NCBI GenBank assembly: GCA_021799435.1
Contig: JAJZAN010000024.1
Location: 1-36,693, forward strand
DNA from: Bacillota bacterium
GTDB taxonomy: Bacteria; Bacillota; Sulfobacillia; Sulfobacillales; Sulfobacillaceae
DNA: 36,693 nt
Direction: 5' to 3'
A program made the translations under genes and the position numbers. Under the pieces are notes generated by a model. The model was not told where the DNA came from, searched no databases, and saw nothing but the letters and a program-made list of their open reading frames with translations. Of this stretch, positions 24,480 through 33,782 are shown one piece after another; position 1 is the first letter of the stretch; every line of letters begins with the position of its first letter.

Positions 24480-27026
24480 TTATGCGAGACTCTCCGCCAC
24501 ATGCCCGTGAATACGCTTCGCGAACGCCCGATTGACGTGCTGGAACTCAATCGCCTGGCTAATCGAACGAGCCGCTTCGGGAATAGGGTGCGCCTCGAGC
24601 CATGCCACCGCCTCATCCGCGAGAGGCTCCTCCGTCATCCGTGAGACGGGGGCCAACATGGGATATTGCATAAATGGGGGGAACTTGGCGGTCAAGTTCT
24701 CCCAGTTGCTCTGAATGTAATCCCACGTCACCCACCGAGCCCGCCGGTTAGCCAAGAGGCGGCCAATCGCAAAGGCGCCGTCTTGCACCCGCACATCGGG
24801 TGAATTGTATAGTGCCAAGGTCTTCTGCACGAGTTCCGGCTCTTGAAAGTCAGCCAATGCGTAGAGGTAGCGGGTGATGTCCTGCGGAGTGGCCGCACTC
24901 TGATATTGAGTGCGGACCATATCCCACTGGTCGAGACCTCCAGCAGCCGCCACGACATCGACCACCGCCGTCAAGAGGTCGGGAGAGATTAAGGACTCCT
25001 TGCGCACATGGGCCATGAACCGGTCCCGAGCCGATTGACGGACAGACTCGTCTTCTCCAATGGTGCCCAAGAGCCGCACCACTGTCGCCCGCAGGCGTCC
25101 GCGCCCCACATCTTCACCCGATGCTGGCTCCCAGCCTAGATCGGCCAAAACCGGCGAGGTGATGTTCCGCACGAAAGACGCCAATGCGGCACGCCCGACG
25201 TCGTCGCTGAGATTCTCCAGGGAACCTAGTTGGCGTGCCACACTGCTCCAAACGTCGGCTCCGCGCTCAGCGGTCATGCGACGCCACAGGCTGACCGCTT
25301 GACTCAACGGCACCAAATTGGCCAACACCCCTGCCCACACATCATCCACCAAGCTCAACCGCTCTAGGTCTGTCATGGTGTCCCATTGCCCCATCAACGA
25401 CTCCCATAACGCGCCATCATACGCCGTCCGATAGAATCCCCAGCCACCATGGTTTATCAGCACTGACACGGTGTCCGATGGCAGCTCGACCGTCGCAGAA
25501 GTGGAGTCCAGCAGGACAGAACGGGGCTCGGGGCCATGAGCCCGATAGAGGGTGAGGACAACCGGCACCTTCCACAGGGAGTCGCCGCCTCCCTGATATC
25601 GAAACATCTGCTGAGTCAGTGTCAACCGATGGCTGGCAGAATCCCATTCTGCTCGAACCAACGGGTAGCCAGCCTGAAAAACCCATGAATCCATGATGCT
25701 GCGGACCGGCTGTCCGGACGCCTCTTCTAATGCATCCCACAGGTCGCCCGTCTCGGTGTTGCCGTAACGATGCTTGAGAAGGTAGGCGCTGATTCCCTGT
25801 CGAAATACTTCCGGACTCAGATACTGCTCCAGCATACGTAAAATGGCCCCGCCCTTCTGATAGGTCAAGGCGTCAAACATGCCCCATGACTCGACCGGCG
25901 GCCCGACGGGATACTCAATGGGACGCGTCGACTCGAGTCCGTCAACATTCATCGCTTGTGATCGGCCATGGCCAAAGATGGTCCAGATGTCCCATTCCGG
26001 ATGCAAGGCATCGGTCGCCAGCTGCTGCATAAAGGTGGCGAAAGCCTCGTTAAGCCATATGCCATTCCACCAGCGCATGGTGACCAAATCTCCAAACCAC
26101 ATGTGCGCTGTCTCATGCGCGATAACACTGACAATCTCCATCTGTTCCATGGGTGAGGAGTGCACTGGATCGGCCAGCAATGCCTCCTCCCGATAGGTGA
26201 CAAGTCCCAGGTTTTCCATGGCTCCCGCCGCAAATTCGGGGATGGCAATGTGATCCAGCTTGGCCGCCGGATAGGGAATGCCGAAGTAATCTTGAAAGAA
26301 GGAGAGGGTATCGCGTGCGGCCGTCTCCGCCAATTGGGTCATGCTCTCGAATCCCGGTCGGGCCGCAATCCGTATGGGAATGTCGCCCATCATGACCGGC
26401 TTGGTTAGTACGAATGGGCCTACCGCCAAAGCCACCAAATAAGTGGACATCGGCATGGTCTCTTGAAACACGACCCGGCGTCGGCCATCCGAATCCATGC
26501 TGGTGGAAATCTCTGGTCCGTTGGATAACGCCGTGAGGCGAGGATCAACCACCAGAGTAATGGCAAAGGTCGCCTTAAAGGCCGGCTCATCCCATCCGGG
26601 GAATACCCGGCGGGCATCGGTGGCTTCACATTGAGTGGATGCCAGGACTACCGGTTGACCGTCGTCGCCGGTCACGGTCGTGCGGTAAAATCCACGCAAA
26701 TCTGCCCCTAAAATCCCGTCATACGCGATTTCCAAGGTATAGGGGCCGCTCTCCACGACTGACGGCCACTTAAGATCCACCTGTTCGTCTTCCGGGCGCC
26801 ACCCCACTTCGGAAGGCTCACGGAGTCCCACGGCACCGTTCAGACTCACCGCGCGAAACGTCAAGTTGACCGCGTTGAGAGAAAACTGATCGAGAGGCTC
26901 GCGCACCTCAATCTCAATCGTTGCGCGGCCCGCAAAGGTGCCGCTGTCCAGGTCTGGGACAATCTCCAATGTGTAGCGCTTGGGTACCACCGTGTCAGGC
27001 AGCCGATATGGGGGGCGTTCCGCCAT
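24480..27026 (-). CDS. M1-family zinc aminopeptidase
   Basis: This 848-residue protein starts at an ATG (27024-27026) with AGGAGG upstream. The frame is open a little further up, but only this start has a ribosome binding site. The M1 substrate motif GAMEN is at 268-272. The zinc site is HETAH (304-308) in VIAHETAHMWFGDLVTMRWW, with the third ligand Glu327 in NEAFA. A C-terminal helical ERAP1-like domain follows. There is no signal peptide, so it is cytoplasmic and removes N-terminal residues from peptides. The length and absence of an extra N-terminal region resemble archaeal and Gram-positive PepN or tricorn-interacting factor-type enzymes. It probably forms its own unit between two terminators. 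Confidence 0.95.
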   Translation of the reverse strand: MAERPPYRLPDTVVPKRYTLEIVPDLDSGTFAGRATIEIEVREPLDQFSLNAVNLTFRAVSLNGAVGLREPSEVGWRPEDEQVDLKWPSVVESGPYTLEIAYDGILGADLRGFYRTTVTGDDGQPVVLASTQCEATDARRVFPGWDEPAFKATFAITLVVDPRLTALSNGPEISTSMDSDGRRRVVFQETMPMSTYLVALAVGPFVLTKPVMMGDIPIRIAARPGFESMTQLAETAARDTLSFFQDYFGIPYPAAKLDHIAIPEFAAGAMENLGLVTYREEALLADPVHSSPMEQMEIVSVIAHETAHMWFGDLVTMRWWNGIWLNEAFATFMQQLATDALHPEWDIWTIFGHGRSQAMNVDGLESTRPIEYPVGPPVESWGMFDALTYQKGGAILRMLEQYLSPEVFRQGISAYLLKHRYGNTETGDLWDALEEASGQPVRSIMDSWVFQAGYPLVRAEWDSASHRLTLTQQMFRYQGGGDSLWKVPVVLTLYRAHGPEPRSVLLDSTSATVELPSDTVSVLINHGGWGFYRTAYDGALWESLMGQWDTMTDLERLSLVDDVWAGVLANLVPLSQAVSLWRRMTAERGADVWSSVARQLGSLENLSDDVGRAALASFVRNITSPVLADLGWEPASGEDVGRGRLRATVVRLLGTIGEDESVRQSARDRFMAHVRKESLISPDLLTAVVDVVAAAGGLDQWDMVRTQYQSAATPQDITRYLYALADFQEPELVQKTLALYNSPDVRVQDGAFAIGRLLANRRARWVTWDYIQSNWENLTAKFPPFMQYPMLAPVSRMTEEPLADEAVAWLEAHPIPEAARSISQAIEFQHVNRAFAKRIHGHVAESLA

Positions 27027-27061
27027 TGTAAGGTTCCTCCTAGGTACTCTCCTAAATCCGG

Positions 27062-27099
27062 AAAAATGGGCCCCCGCAACTCCACAAACCTGCGAGGGC
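27062..27099 (-). terminator. Intrinsic terminator of the MacB-like operon
   Basis: GCCCCCGCA (27070-27078) pairs with TGCGAGGGC (27091-27099) with one mismatch. On the minus strand, TTTTT (27062-27066) follows three bases after the stem. It lies 63 bases after the membrane-fusion protein stop and just before the aminopeptidase start. Confidence 0.7.
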
Positions 27100-27161
27100 A
27101 TCTTATCAGGGTTTTACCATAACTTGTGGAATTTTGCCAATTTCCCGGCCTCTTGTCGTAG

Positions 27162-27980
27162 TTACGGCAGGAAGGAAGAGGATTGCACCAATCCACGAGT
27201 GCCAGCCACTGGCGGAACCCAGACCGCCTCGTGATTGTAGAGGTTGCCCTGAACAGCCACGGTCATCGGTGCCACCCCTAATATTTTGACCGCCACGCGT
27301 CCATCCTCCTTGGTACGTACGGCATAACCTCCGTGAGGACCGTTAAGAATGGCCCCCGCCGGAACCCGGTAGACATGAGCCCAGCGTTCACTGGCACTAG
27401 TCACAACGATGCGGCTTCCGGCCTTAAGACGGTTATCGTTCGCAAACACCACCGACGCTTGATACACACCCTCTGCGGCGCTGGTGAGATCGCGTACCGA
27501 GCCCGGCCCGGCATCAACAGCGGAGACGGCCGTCCCCACCAACCAATCACGCACATCAGCTGCTGGTACCGATACCAACACGGTGCGCGGCGTATTGGGC
27601 CGCAGGGCTGCCACCGTCGTGGAGCTTCGGAGGCCGCCCACGGACGCCCCAGCCGGCATCACCTGGGTGACAGTTCCCGAAGCGGGTGCCGTGACTGTCT
27701 CACCGTTGCTCAAAACAAGCAACGGAGCCCCCTGGGGCACCTGTTTTCCGGGAGCTGCCAAACTCCGCGCCACCAAGGCCGCCGAACCGTGATAGACTAC
27801 GGGGGTCGGCATCACGTCCGTGACCACCCCCGTCGCTGAGCGGCTCACGGTTAAGGGGCCCACGGTCACCGACTGCCATCGCACCGACGCTGTGCCTGCC
27901 GTTGGTGGGGTTCCACAGGCCGAGAGTCCGAGTCCCGCACAGACTGCACCCAGCACCCAATAGTGTCGTCCTATTCGCAT
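27162..27980 (-). CDS. Lipoprotein of an efflux/ABC set, membrane-fusion-like
   Basis: This 272-residue protein starts at an ATG (27978-27980), overlapping the permease gene by 10 bases. The signal peptide ends in the lipobox LSAC, with lipidated Cys22. Residues about 35-120 include GKQVPQGAPLLVLSNGETVT and APASGTVTQVMPAGASVGG, the lipoyl-like hairpin of HlyD/MacA membrane-fusion proteins, followed by beta-rich domains. In Gram-positive bacteria these work with MacB-type permeases and an ATPase. The coiled-coil hairpin of MacA is not evident, so the protein is short for the family. Confidence 0.85.
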   Translation of the reverse strand: MRIGRHYWVLGAVCAGLGLSACGTPPTAGTASVRWQSVTVGPLTVSRSATGVVTDVMPTPVVYHGSAALVARSLAAPGKQVPQGAPLLVLSNGETVTAPASGTVTQVMPAGASVGGLRSSTTVAALRPNTPRTVLVSVPAADVRDWLVGTAVSAVDAGPGSVRDLTSAAEGVYQASVVFANDNRLKAGSRIVVTSASERWAHVYRVPAGAILNGPHGGYAVRTKEDGRVAVKILGVAPMTVAVQGNLYNHEAVWVPPVAGTRGLVQSSSFLP

Positions 27981-29152
27981 CGCAATGCCTCCGCCGGGGC
28001 CAACCGCGCCGCCCGGGCGGCTGGATAGATGCCAAAAAGAATTCCGAGCGCCACGCACGCCGCCAACGCAAGAACCGGCACGGTCGGATTAATGGCAGCG
28101 CCAATATGGAAGCGGCTGGTGAGCGCTACGGATGCTCCAATGCCTGTTGCGACCCCCAAGATGCCGCCGCTCAAGGAAATGATCACGGATTCGGCCAAGA
28201 ATTGCACGAGCAAGTCCCGCCGCTTAGCCCCCAAACTTTTACGGAGCCCAATTTCACGAACCCGCTCCGATACGGAAATAAGCATGACGTTCAGCATCCC
28301 GATACCACCCACCAGCACCGAAATGGCTGCCACCCCGACCAACACTTGCGTCAAGAGACTCGTAATCTGCTGGGTCACGCTCAAAATGGCTGATTGGGTT
28401 AAGAGAGTATACCGACCTGAGCCGCCGAACCAGGTGTTCAATTGGCGGTTTACCGCGCTCAAGGCCTGGGAGAGATGGGTGGTTTGACGCGCTTGAATGT
28501 AGACGGAATCAATGGACGCAATTTGGCTGAAATCCTGGTAGGTGGTAATGGGCGTCATAACGACAGCGTCCTGGTTCACGGTCAAGAACGCCCCCTTGGC
28601 GGCAAACACGCCCACCACCGTATATGGTTCATGGTCAATCATCACCTGACGTCCCACCGGATCGACGTGTCCGAACAGTTGACGGCTGGTTTGTGCGCCG
28701 AGCACCGTCACGTTTAAATGGGACGCCACGTCCGCAGAGGTTAAATACCGGCCAAACGCCAAATGATATTGCAAGATATCGGCCAGGTGCGGGGTCGTGC
28801 CATAAAGCGTGACCGGGGCATTGTGCGATCCCGCGCTGACCGCCGTGGTCTCGTAGTCCACGGGAGCCGCGTCCTTCACACCCGGCAAGCTGCCCAATTT
28901 TTGCGCTTGCCCGAGCGTCATGTCGTGCTGGTTGTTGCTCGCTCCCACCAGCGGGTTCATCGTGGCCACTATCAAGTTGGTGCCGAGGCTTTCCACCCGG
29001 GTGTCCACACTGTTTGAGGCCGAATGCATGAGCGTCGTCAACGCAATTACAGCAGCCACCCCAATTAAGATGCCGAGGAGGCTTAAGACGGTCCGTAGTT
29101 TATAGACGCGAAGCGGGCGCCACGCTTGCCGCACCACATCATCAATTCGCAT
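27971..29152 (-). CDS. MacB-like ABC permease (FtsX family)
   Basis: This 393-residue protein starts at an ATG at 29152, overlapping the ATPase gene by 11 bases. One N-terminal helix (about 20-40) is followed by a large extracytoplasmic domain with ANTP-like signatures (VTVLGAQTSRQLFGHVDPVG, IDSVYIQARQTTHLSQAL). Three C-terminal helices make up the FtsX domain (VLVGGIGMLNVMLISVSERV, REIGLRKSLGAKRRDLLVQF, LAACVALGILFGIYPAARAA). Such permeases do not pump through the membrane themselves but couple ATPase action to substrate export or cell-envelope processes. Substrate is unknown. Confidence 0.93.
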   Translation of the reverse strand: MRIDDVVRQAWRPLRVYKLRTVLSLLGILIGVAAVIALTTLMHSASNSVDTRVESLGTNLIVATMNPLVGASNNQHDMTLGQAQKLGSLPGVKDAAPVDYETTAVSAGSHNAPVTLYGTTPHLADILQYHLAFGRYLTSADVASHLNVTVLGAQTSRQLFGHVDPVGRQVMIDHEPYTVVGVFAAKGAFLTVNQDAVVMTPITTYQDFSQIASIDSVYIQARQTTHLSQALSAVNRQLNTWFGGSGRYTLLTQSAILSVTQQITSLLTQVLVGVAAISVLVGGIGMLNVMLISVSERVREIGLRKSLGAKRRDLLVQFLAESVIISLSGGILGVATGIGASVALTSRFHIGAAINPTVPVLALAACVALGILFGIYPAARAARLAPAEALRCE

Positions 29153-29828
29153 GACTGGCCGCCCTCGCTTCCATTTCTAAAATACCGTCCGCAAGACGCA
29201 GACGACGATCAGCCACGGCTGCGAATTGGGCATCGTGGGTGATGAGGACGATGGTTTGTCCACTGCCTCGGAGTTCCTCAAAAATCTTGGTGACGTCCCG
29301 CCGACTGGCATCATCTAAGTTTCCGGTAGGTTCGTCTGCCAAAAGAATCTTCGGTGATCCAGCCAAGGCCCTGGCCACAGCGACCCGCTGCTGCTGGCCC
29401 CCGGACAATTCGTGCGGCCGATAATCCATACGATGCCCGAGGCCCAGACGCTTGAGCCAGGCCTCAGCCGACTGCCGACGCACCCGTGGCGCCAAAGACC
29501 GATACACGAGCGGCAATTCCACGTTTTCCCGCGCCGATAGCGTGGGCACTAAATTGAATGACTGAAAAACAAAACCAATCGTACGGTTGCGCAGCCCGGC
29601 CAGATGCGCGTCCGACCACCGACCCACCTCCAGCCCGTCAATCCAATATTGTCCGGTGGTGGGCCGGTCCAAGAGTCCGATGATGTTCATTAAAGTCGAC
29701 TTGCCCGAACCAGAGGGCCCCACGATAGCCAGAAACTCTCCCTCCGGGACGGTCAGATCGATGCACGACAACGCCGTCGTCGTGACGCGGCCGTGATAAA
29801 TTTTGCTAACGCCGTTTAGTTGCAGCAC
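29142..29828 (-). CDS. MacB/LolD-type ABC ATPase
   Basis: This 228-residue protein starts at GTG 29828, with GGAGCGAC upstream at a slightly long distance. The Walker A motif is GPSGSGKSTLMN. The signature LSGGQQQRVAVARALAG is followed by Walker B ILLADEPTGNLD and the switch His in VLITHD. The family signature GNLD and the length fit the MacB/LolD/FtsE group that serves FtsX-type permeases. It heads the operon with the permease and lipoprotein. Confidence 0.95.
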   Translation of the reverse strand: MLQLNGVSKIYHGRVTTTALSCIDLTVPEGEFLAIVGPSGSGKSTLMNIIGLLDRPTTGQYWIDGLEVGRWSDAHLAGLRNRTIGFVFQSFNLVPTLSARENVELPLVYRSLAPRVRRQSAEAWLKRLGLGHRMDYRPHELSGGQQQRVAVARALAGSPKILLADEPTGNLDDASRRDVTKIFEELRGSGQTIVLITHDAQFAAVADRRLRLADGILEMEARAASHAN

Positions 29829-30173
29829 GTCGCCCGTCGCTCCTTTTGCAAGGTCTTGTGGAAGCGTATCAAGGGATTCACTCGAAGTACTTGTCCTATC
29901 TCCATCTTTGAGGATTGGCAGAAGATTGCCAAGTCAATTCTGATGGAACGCTTGGCACGATTTGACTTGAATGGCACGCCGGACGCCTCGGTGACGACAC
30001 AAAAAAACGATGCGTGCGGCAAGTGGTGCCCTGCCCTAAACGCATCGCCGCGGTTTGAAACGTCGCCAATCCACGAGACAATCGTTTTAAACGATCCCCC
30101 TCCGGCGTGGGAAACGAGCGGCGGCAACTGTCGCGTCGCCGTTCCTTTCCGACCTGAGCGCTAATCCCGCGAT
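29829..30173. other. 345-base spacer, no gene
   Basis: This stretch lies between the broken exporter permease and the MacB-like operon. A near-perfect inverted repeat (GTTTGAAACG near 30053 and CGTTTTAAAC near 30083) is a possible terminator stem or operator. Frames spanning the region on both strands lack recognisable protein character. The promoter of the MacB-like operon must lie here. Confidence 0.4.
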
Positions 30174-30894
30174 CTATTCTTGCAGATACAAAACCAGCAT
30201 ATGGCGCCGGAACAACCGCAGGCCGATGAATCCCAGAACGAGGACGAATGCGCCGAGCACTTCAGCCGCCCGACCCAACCATGCTGTTGTCAACGACACG
30301 TGAATCCACCCCAACAGGAACGGCACAATCAGAATGCCTACCGCAAACACTGTCACCAAATAAGCCCCTCGCTGATCTCCCACCCGGAGTGCCACAAACG
30401 TGCCCACGACCGACGTATACAAGGCCAGTTCAGCGGTCATCCCCAGCACGATGATGCGGCCGCGCCTGCCGAGGCAAGAAACAGCCAATGCAGTCCTGCC
30501 CGCTCAGGATGCCGACCACCACCAACTGAATCCCCATGGACAGTAAAGCGGTGGCATAGCCTACGGCGGAAGCCGTGAGGACCTTGGCGCCGAAAATGGC
30601 CCAGTCTGGGAGACGGGTGGTCAAGAGATACTCCAAAGTATGACCTACCCGTTCATGCAGGACGAGATCCGGGGCCGTTTGGGCCACGACGACCATCACC
30701 GCGAAGAGCACAAAAATCGAGCGCAAGAGCGCGACCAATGCTGCAGCCTGCGGCGATGCGCCATGTTGATGAGCCGCTGATATACTCGGCAGGATGCCGA
30801 ATGCCAGAACCACCAAAACAAACACTCGAAGAAAGCGGCGATTCCCGAAGAGTTCCGTGACCTCTTTCCACAGCATTGTGCCCAAGTCACTCAT
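30174..30894 (-). pseudogene. ABC-2-type exporter permease, frameshifted
   Basis: It starts at an ATG (30892-30894) that overlaps the ATPase stop by eight bases. It reads MSDLGTMLWKEVTELFGNRR, and several membrane helices follow (FVLVVLAFGILPSI, FVLFAVMVVVAQTAPDLVLH, GYATALLSMGIQLVVVG). Around 30455-30490 the frame breaks. The rest, GMTAELALYTSVVGTFVALR to LGAFVLVLGFIGLRLFRRHM, lies in another frame and ends at 30174. Together they give a six-helix ABC-2 permease of about 240 residues. It is the partner of the ATPase upstream, also broken. As written the last two or three helices would be lost. Confidence 0.7.
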
Positions 30895-31796
30895 TTCCCT
30901 CGCCGCCTCCCACCAACCGCAGGTACTCCTCTTCCAACGACACCTGCTCCGGCACCACGGCCCGAACCCCGATGTGCCCTTGAACCAAAGCCGCCACAAG
31001 GGGCTCAACGTCTTCGGGCTGACTTATGGCCGCGCGCCACTCGCTCCCGCCCAGTGAGATCAGTTCCACTCCGCGAGGAAGCGACCGCGCACCGACTTTT
31101 TCTGGCACTAGACCAGACAGTGTAAGACGCACCGTGTTGACGCCGGTCTGCCCAAGGTTGTTGGGATCGCCGATGGCCACCAATCGACCCGATTGGATAA
31201 TGGCCACCTTGTCACACATTCGCTGGGCTTCCGCCAACAGGTGTGTACAGAGAAAGATTGTCCGACCCGACTCTTGTGCCAGGGACACCAGCAGCTCGCG
31301 CACCATAACAATGCTGGCGGGATCCAGACCCGCGGTCGGCTCATGCAAAATGAGAAGGTCCGGATCCGTCATGAGGGCCCGTGCCAGACCCAGCTTCTGC
31401 CGCATGCCTTTACTAAAGCCGGACACGTGATCATCACGCCCGTCCCACAGGTCGACCCGTCGCAGCGCGGCCTCAACCCGGTCCCTCCGGTCGCCAGAAT
31501 CCATGTGTGCGATCCGTCCCGCAAACTGCAGGTTCTGAATCGCCGACAGGCGATCATACAAGCCCACGTTGTCCAGCATCACCCCGCATCGCGAGCGTAC
31601 CGCCTGGCCTTCAGAAATGGGGTCGACTCCCAGTACGCGGATCTCCCCCGCGGAGGAACGCAGCATCCCGACCATCATCCGGACGGTGGTCGTTTTCCCT
31701 GCGCCGTTGGGACCCAGAAACCCGAAGGTCCGACACGGCCAAACGATTCCCGAAACGCCGCGACAACCCGCGGCATTCTACAGCCTGACTTTCCAT
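30887..31796 (-). pseudogene. ABC exporter ATPase with a break before Walker A
   Basis: It starts at an ATG (31794-31796) with GGGAGGTTG upstream. It reads MESQAVECRGLSRRFGNRLA followed by VSDL. The frame then changes, and the Walker A stretch FGFLGPNGAGKTTT appears in a second frame. That frame continues through the signature FSKGMRQKLGLARALMTDPD, Walker B LLILHEPTAGLD and switch TH to the stop at 30887. About ten residues that normally separate VSDL and FGFLGPNG in this family are missing, so this is probably a true deletion of about 28-29 bases rather than a single-base error. In addition, Walker B has HEPT rather than the usual DEPT. The best in-frame start (31678) lies after Walker A, so the product should be inactive. 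Confidence 0.7.
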
Positions 31797-31811
31797 GGTA
31801 CAACCTCCCGT

Positions 31812-32006
31812 TCAGGCCTCCGGCGGCTTTTCTTGGCTGGCCGTTTGCGACTTGCCGCGCGAAAGCCGCCCAGCGCGCTTCAGTGCCTCAACCATGAGAA
31901 ATTTGATTTGCCCGTTTACACTACGCAGCTCGTCCGCAGCCCAACGTTCCAAAGCATCGTAGAGTTCGGGATCCAGCCGCAGAAGAAACCGTTTTTTGTC
32001 AGCCAC
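31812..32006 (-). CDS. Arc-like ribbon-helix-helix protein
   Basis: This 64-residue protein starts at GTG 32006, overlapping the SPFH stop by one base (TAGTG). It begins [20 protein letters not shown]. It continues with [20 protein letters not shown], a ribbon-helix-helix fold in which FLLRL forms the DNA-contacting strand, and ends in a charged tail. Arc/CopG-type proteins dimerise and bind DNA. Small proteins of this type directly after SPFH genes are known in Firmicutes, but their target is not established to my knowledge. It may regulate this operon. Confidence 0.8.
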   Translation of the reverse strand: MADKKRFLLRLDPELYDALERWAADELRSVNGQIKFLMVEALKRAGRLSRGKSQTASQEKPPEA

Positions 32007-32852
32007 TACGTGTAAAGCGTCCCGGTGTTGACCACGGGATGGGCTGCTTGATCTGACGCTAATACCACCATTAAGTTGTTCACCATCGAGGCCTTGCGCT
32101 CTTCATCCAAATCCACTAAGCCACTCTGGACCAGGTTGTCAAGCGCCATGTGCACCATACCCAACGCGCCATCCACAATGGTCTGGCGAGCCGCGACAAT
32201 GGCCTGGGCCTGCTGTTGGCGCAACATCGCCTGGGCGATCTCAGCCGTGTACGCCAAGTGGGCCAGCCTGGCCTCAATGACCTCCACACCGGCGACCTCC
32301 AAGCGCTCTTGCAGCTCACGAGCCAAATCCTGAGATTTCCTGATTCCCCAAAAGCGTAACCCGGCCCGGTGCCGCATCATAGGGATGGGTGCCAGCCAAA
32401 GCTCGAATGGCGTTTTCCGCCTGCATTTTCACGAACGACACCACGTCATCCACGTCAAACATGGCCTGAGCCGTGTCTCGCACGCGCCAGACCACCACCG
32501 CTGCAATTTCCACGGGATTTCCGTCGGCGTCGTTCACTTTGAGCTTTTCGCTGGTGAAATTGCGAACCCGCAGCGATATGCGCCGTCGCATCGTAAACGG
32601 ATTTGTCCAACGCCATCCGCTGAGGGAAACGGTGCAGACGTACTGGCCGAACATGGTCAGCACGCGGCTCTCATTGGGCTGAACCACGAAGAACCCGCGG
32701 GCCACGAGGAGGAATGCGATGACAAAGACGAGCAACCCATGTCCCATGCCGTTTTGATGTGTCCATATAATCCCCACAAACAGTACGGCCTCCAGCAGAA
32801 TCATGAGAAAGCCCGGCAGGCGCCAAGCTTGGGTTTCCCGCGGGCGAACCAT
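32006..32852 (-). pseudogene. SPFH/Band 7 membrane protein, frameshifted
   Basis: It starts at an ATG (32850-32852) with AGAAGGTG upstream. Two N-terminal membrane segments (FLMILLEAVLFVGIIW and LLVFVIAFLLVARGFFVV) precede the SPFH domain ([60 protein letters not shown]). Near 32335-32345 the frame breaks. The continuation, [20 protein letters not shown] to the alpha-helical Ala/Gln-rich region ([18 protein letters not shown]), lies in another frame. Restored length is about 281 residues. SPFH proteins form membrane-associated oligomers and scaffold other proteins. As written the product would stop about one third early. Confidence 0.75.
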
Positions 32853-33055
32853 GAGAGCACCTTCTCTTCGGTTGATATCACGATGATGTCACATATGGGG
32901 TCCAGCGATGATTGTCCGTCCACCGAAAAACCGAGCGATTATGAGAGGGGCTTGTGTGGCGATTATCCCGAAACATTCCACCGCGCGCGTCCGTTATGGC
33001 GGATGCCAATTGCCGATGTAAGGAACAAAGGAACAGAGGTAGGAGGAAGTCACAG

Positions 33056-33772
33056 ATGAAGAAATCCGTGCTGGGTGTGGGGGCCGCAACAGCACTGGCG
33101 GCCGCTTTTGGTGTGGTCGCGGTATTGAATTCAGGAGGATCTGCGGTGCAAGCCGCCGCAACCACCCCGAGCCTCGTCTCCGTATACGGGAACGGATCGG
33201 TGTCTGTCGCACCGACCACCGCACAAATCAGCGTCAGCGTGAACAACCAAGGGTCCACCGCTCAAGAGGCCCTCAACAGCAACAACGCCACGGCCAACCA
33301 CGTCATTCAGGCCGAGGAACATCAAGGGGTCGCCAAATCGGCCATTGCCACCGCAGGCCTCAACATCAATCCAGAGTACAACCAGAACGGCACCCAAATC
33401 ACGGGGTACCAAGTCACGGATACGCTTAACATCACCACCACAGCAGCGGGCGCCGGCAAGGCGGTCGATGCCGCGGTTCAAGCAGGCGCCAATCAGGTGA
33501 ATGGCATCAACTTTACCGTCCCGAACAACATCGTCTACCGCACGGCCTACAAAGCGGCGATGGCGAATGCCCAGAGTCAAGCATCCGCCATTGCCGGCAG
33601 CATGGGCGAGAAGGTCTTAGGGGTAAAGTCCGTAGCATCCGTCAACCAGAACACGACCCCCATGCCGTACGCCATGTCGGTGACCGGGGCAGCCGCCGCC
33701 CGAACGCCCCTGATGCCCGGTCAATCGACCCAATCCGTCAGTGTCAAAGTGGTTTACATCATCGGCCATTAG
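33056..33772 (+). CDS. Exported SIMPL-domain protein
   Basis: This 238-residue protein starts at an ATG with AGGAGGAAG upstream. A signal peptide (KKSVLGVGAATALAAAFGVV, ...AVQAAA) precedes a SIMPL (DUF541) domain. SVYGNGSVSVAPTTAQISVS opens the domain, ITGYQVTDTLNITT is its core strand, and YKAAMANAQSQASAIAGSMG is the central helix. The family is found in periplasmic and secreted proteins of largely unknown role; some bind outer surface partners. It is convergent with the M17 aminopeptidase gene, 10 bases apart, with no clear terminator between them. Confidence 0.9.
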   Translation: MKKSVLGVGAATALAAAFGVVAVLNSGGSAVQAAATTPSLVSVYGNGSVSVAPTTAQISVSVNNQGSTAQEALNSNNATANHVIQAEEHQGVAKSAIATAGLNINPEYNQNGTQITGYQVTDTLNITTTAAGAGKAVDAAVQAGANQVNGINFTVPNNIVYRTAYKAAMANAQSQASAIAGSMGEKVLGVKSVASVNQNTTPMPYAMSVTGAAAARTPLMPGQSTQSVSVKVVYIIGH

Positions 33773-33782
33773 GCCTTCGGCG

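Noticed and set aside
29820-30164. 114-residue plus-strand frame and an overlapping minus-strand frame in the spacer before the MacB-like operon
   Set aside because: Neither has a convincing ribosome binding site or recognisable motif, and they overlap on opposite strands.
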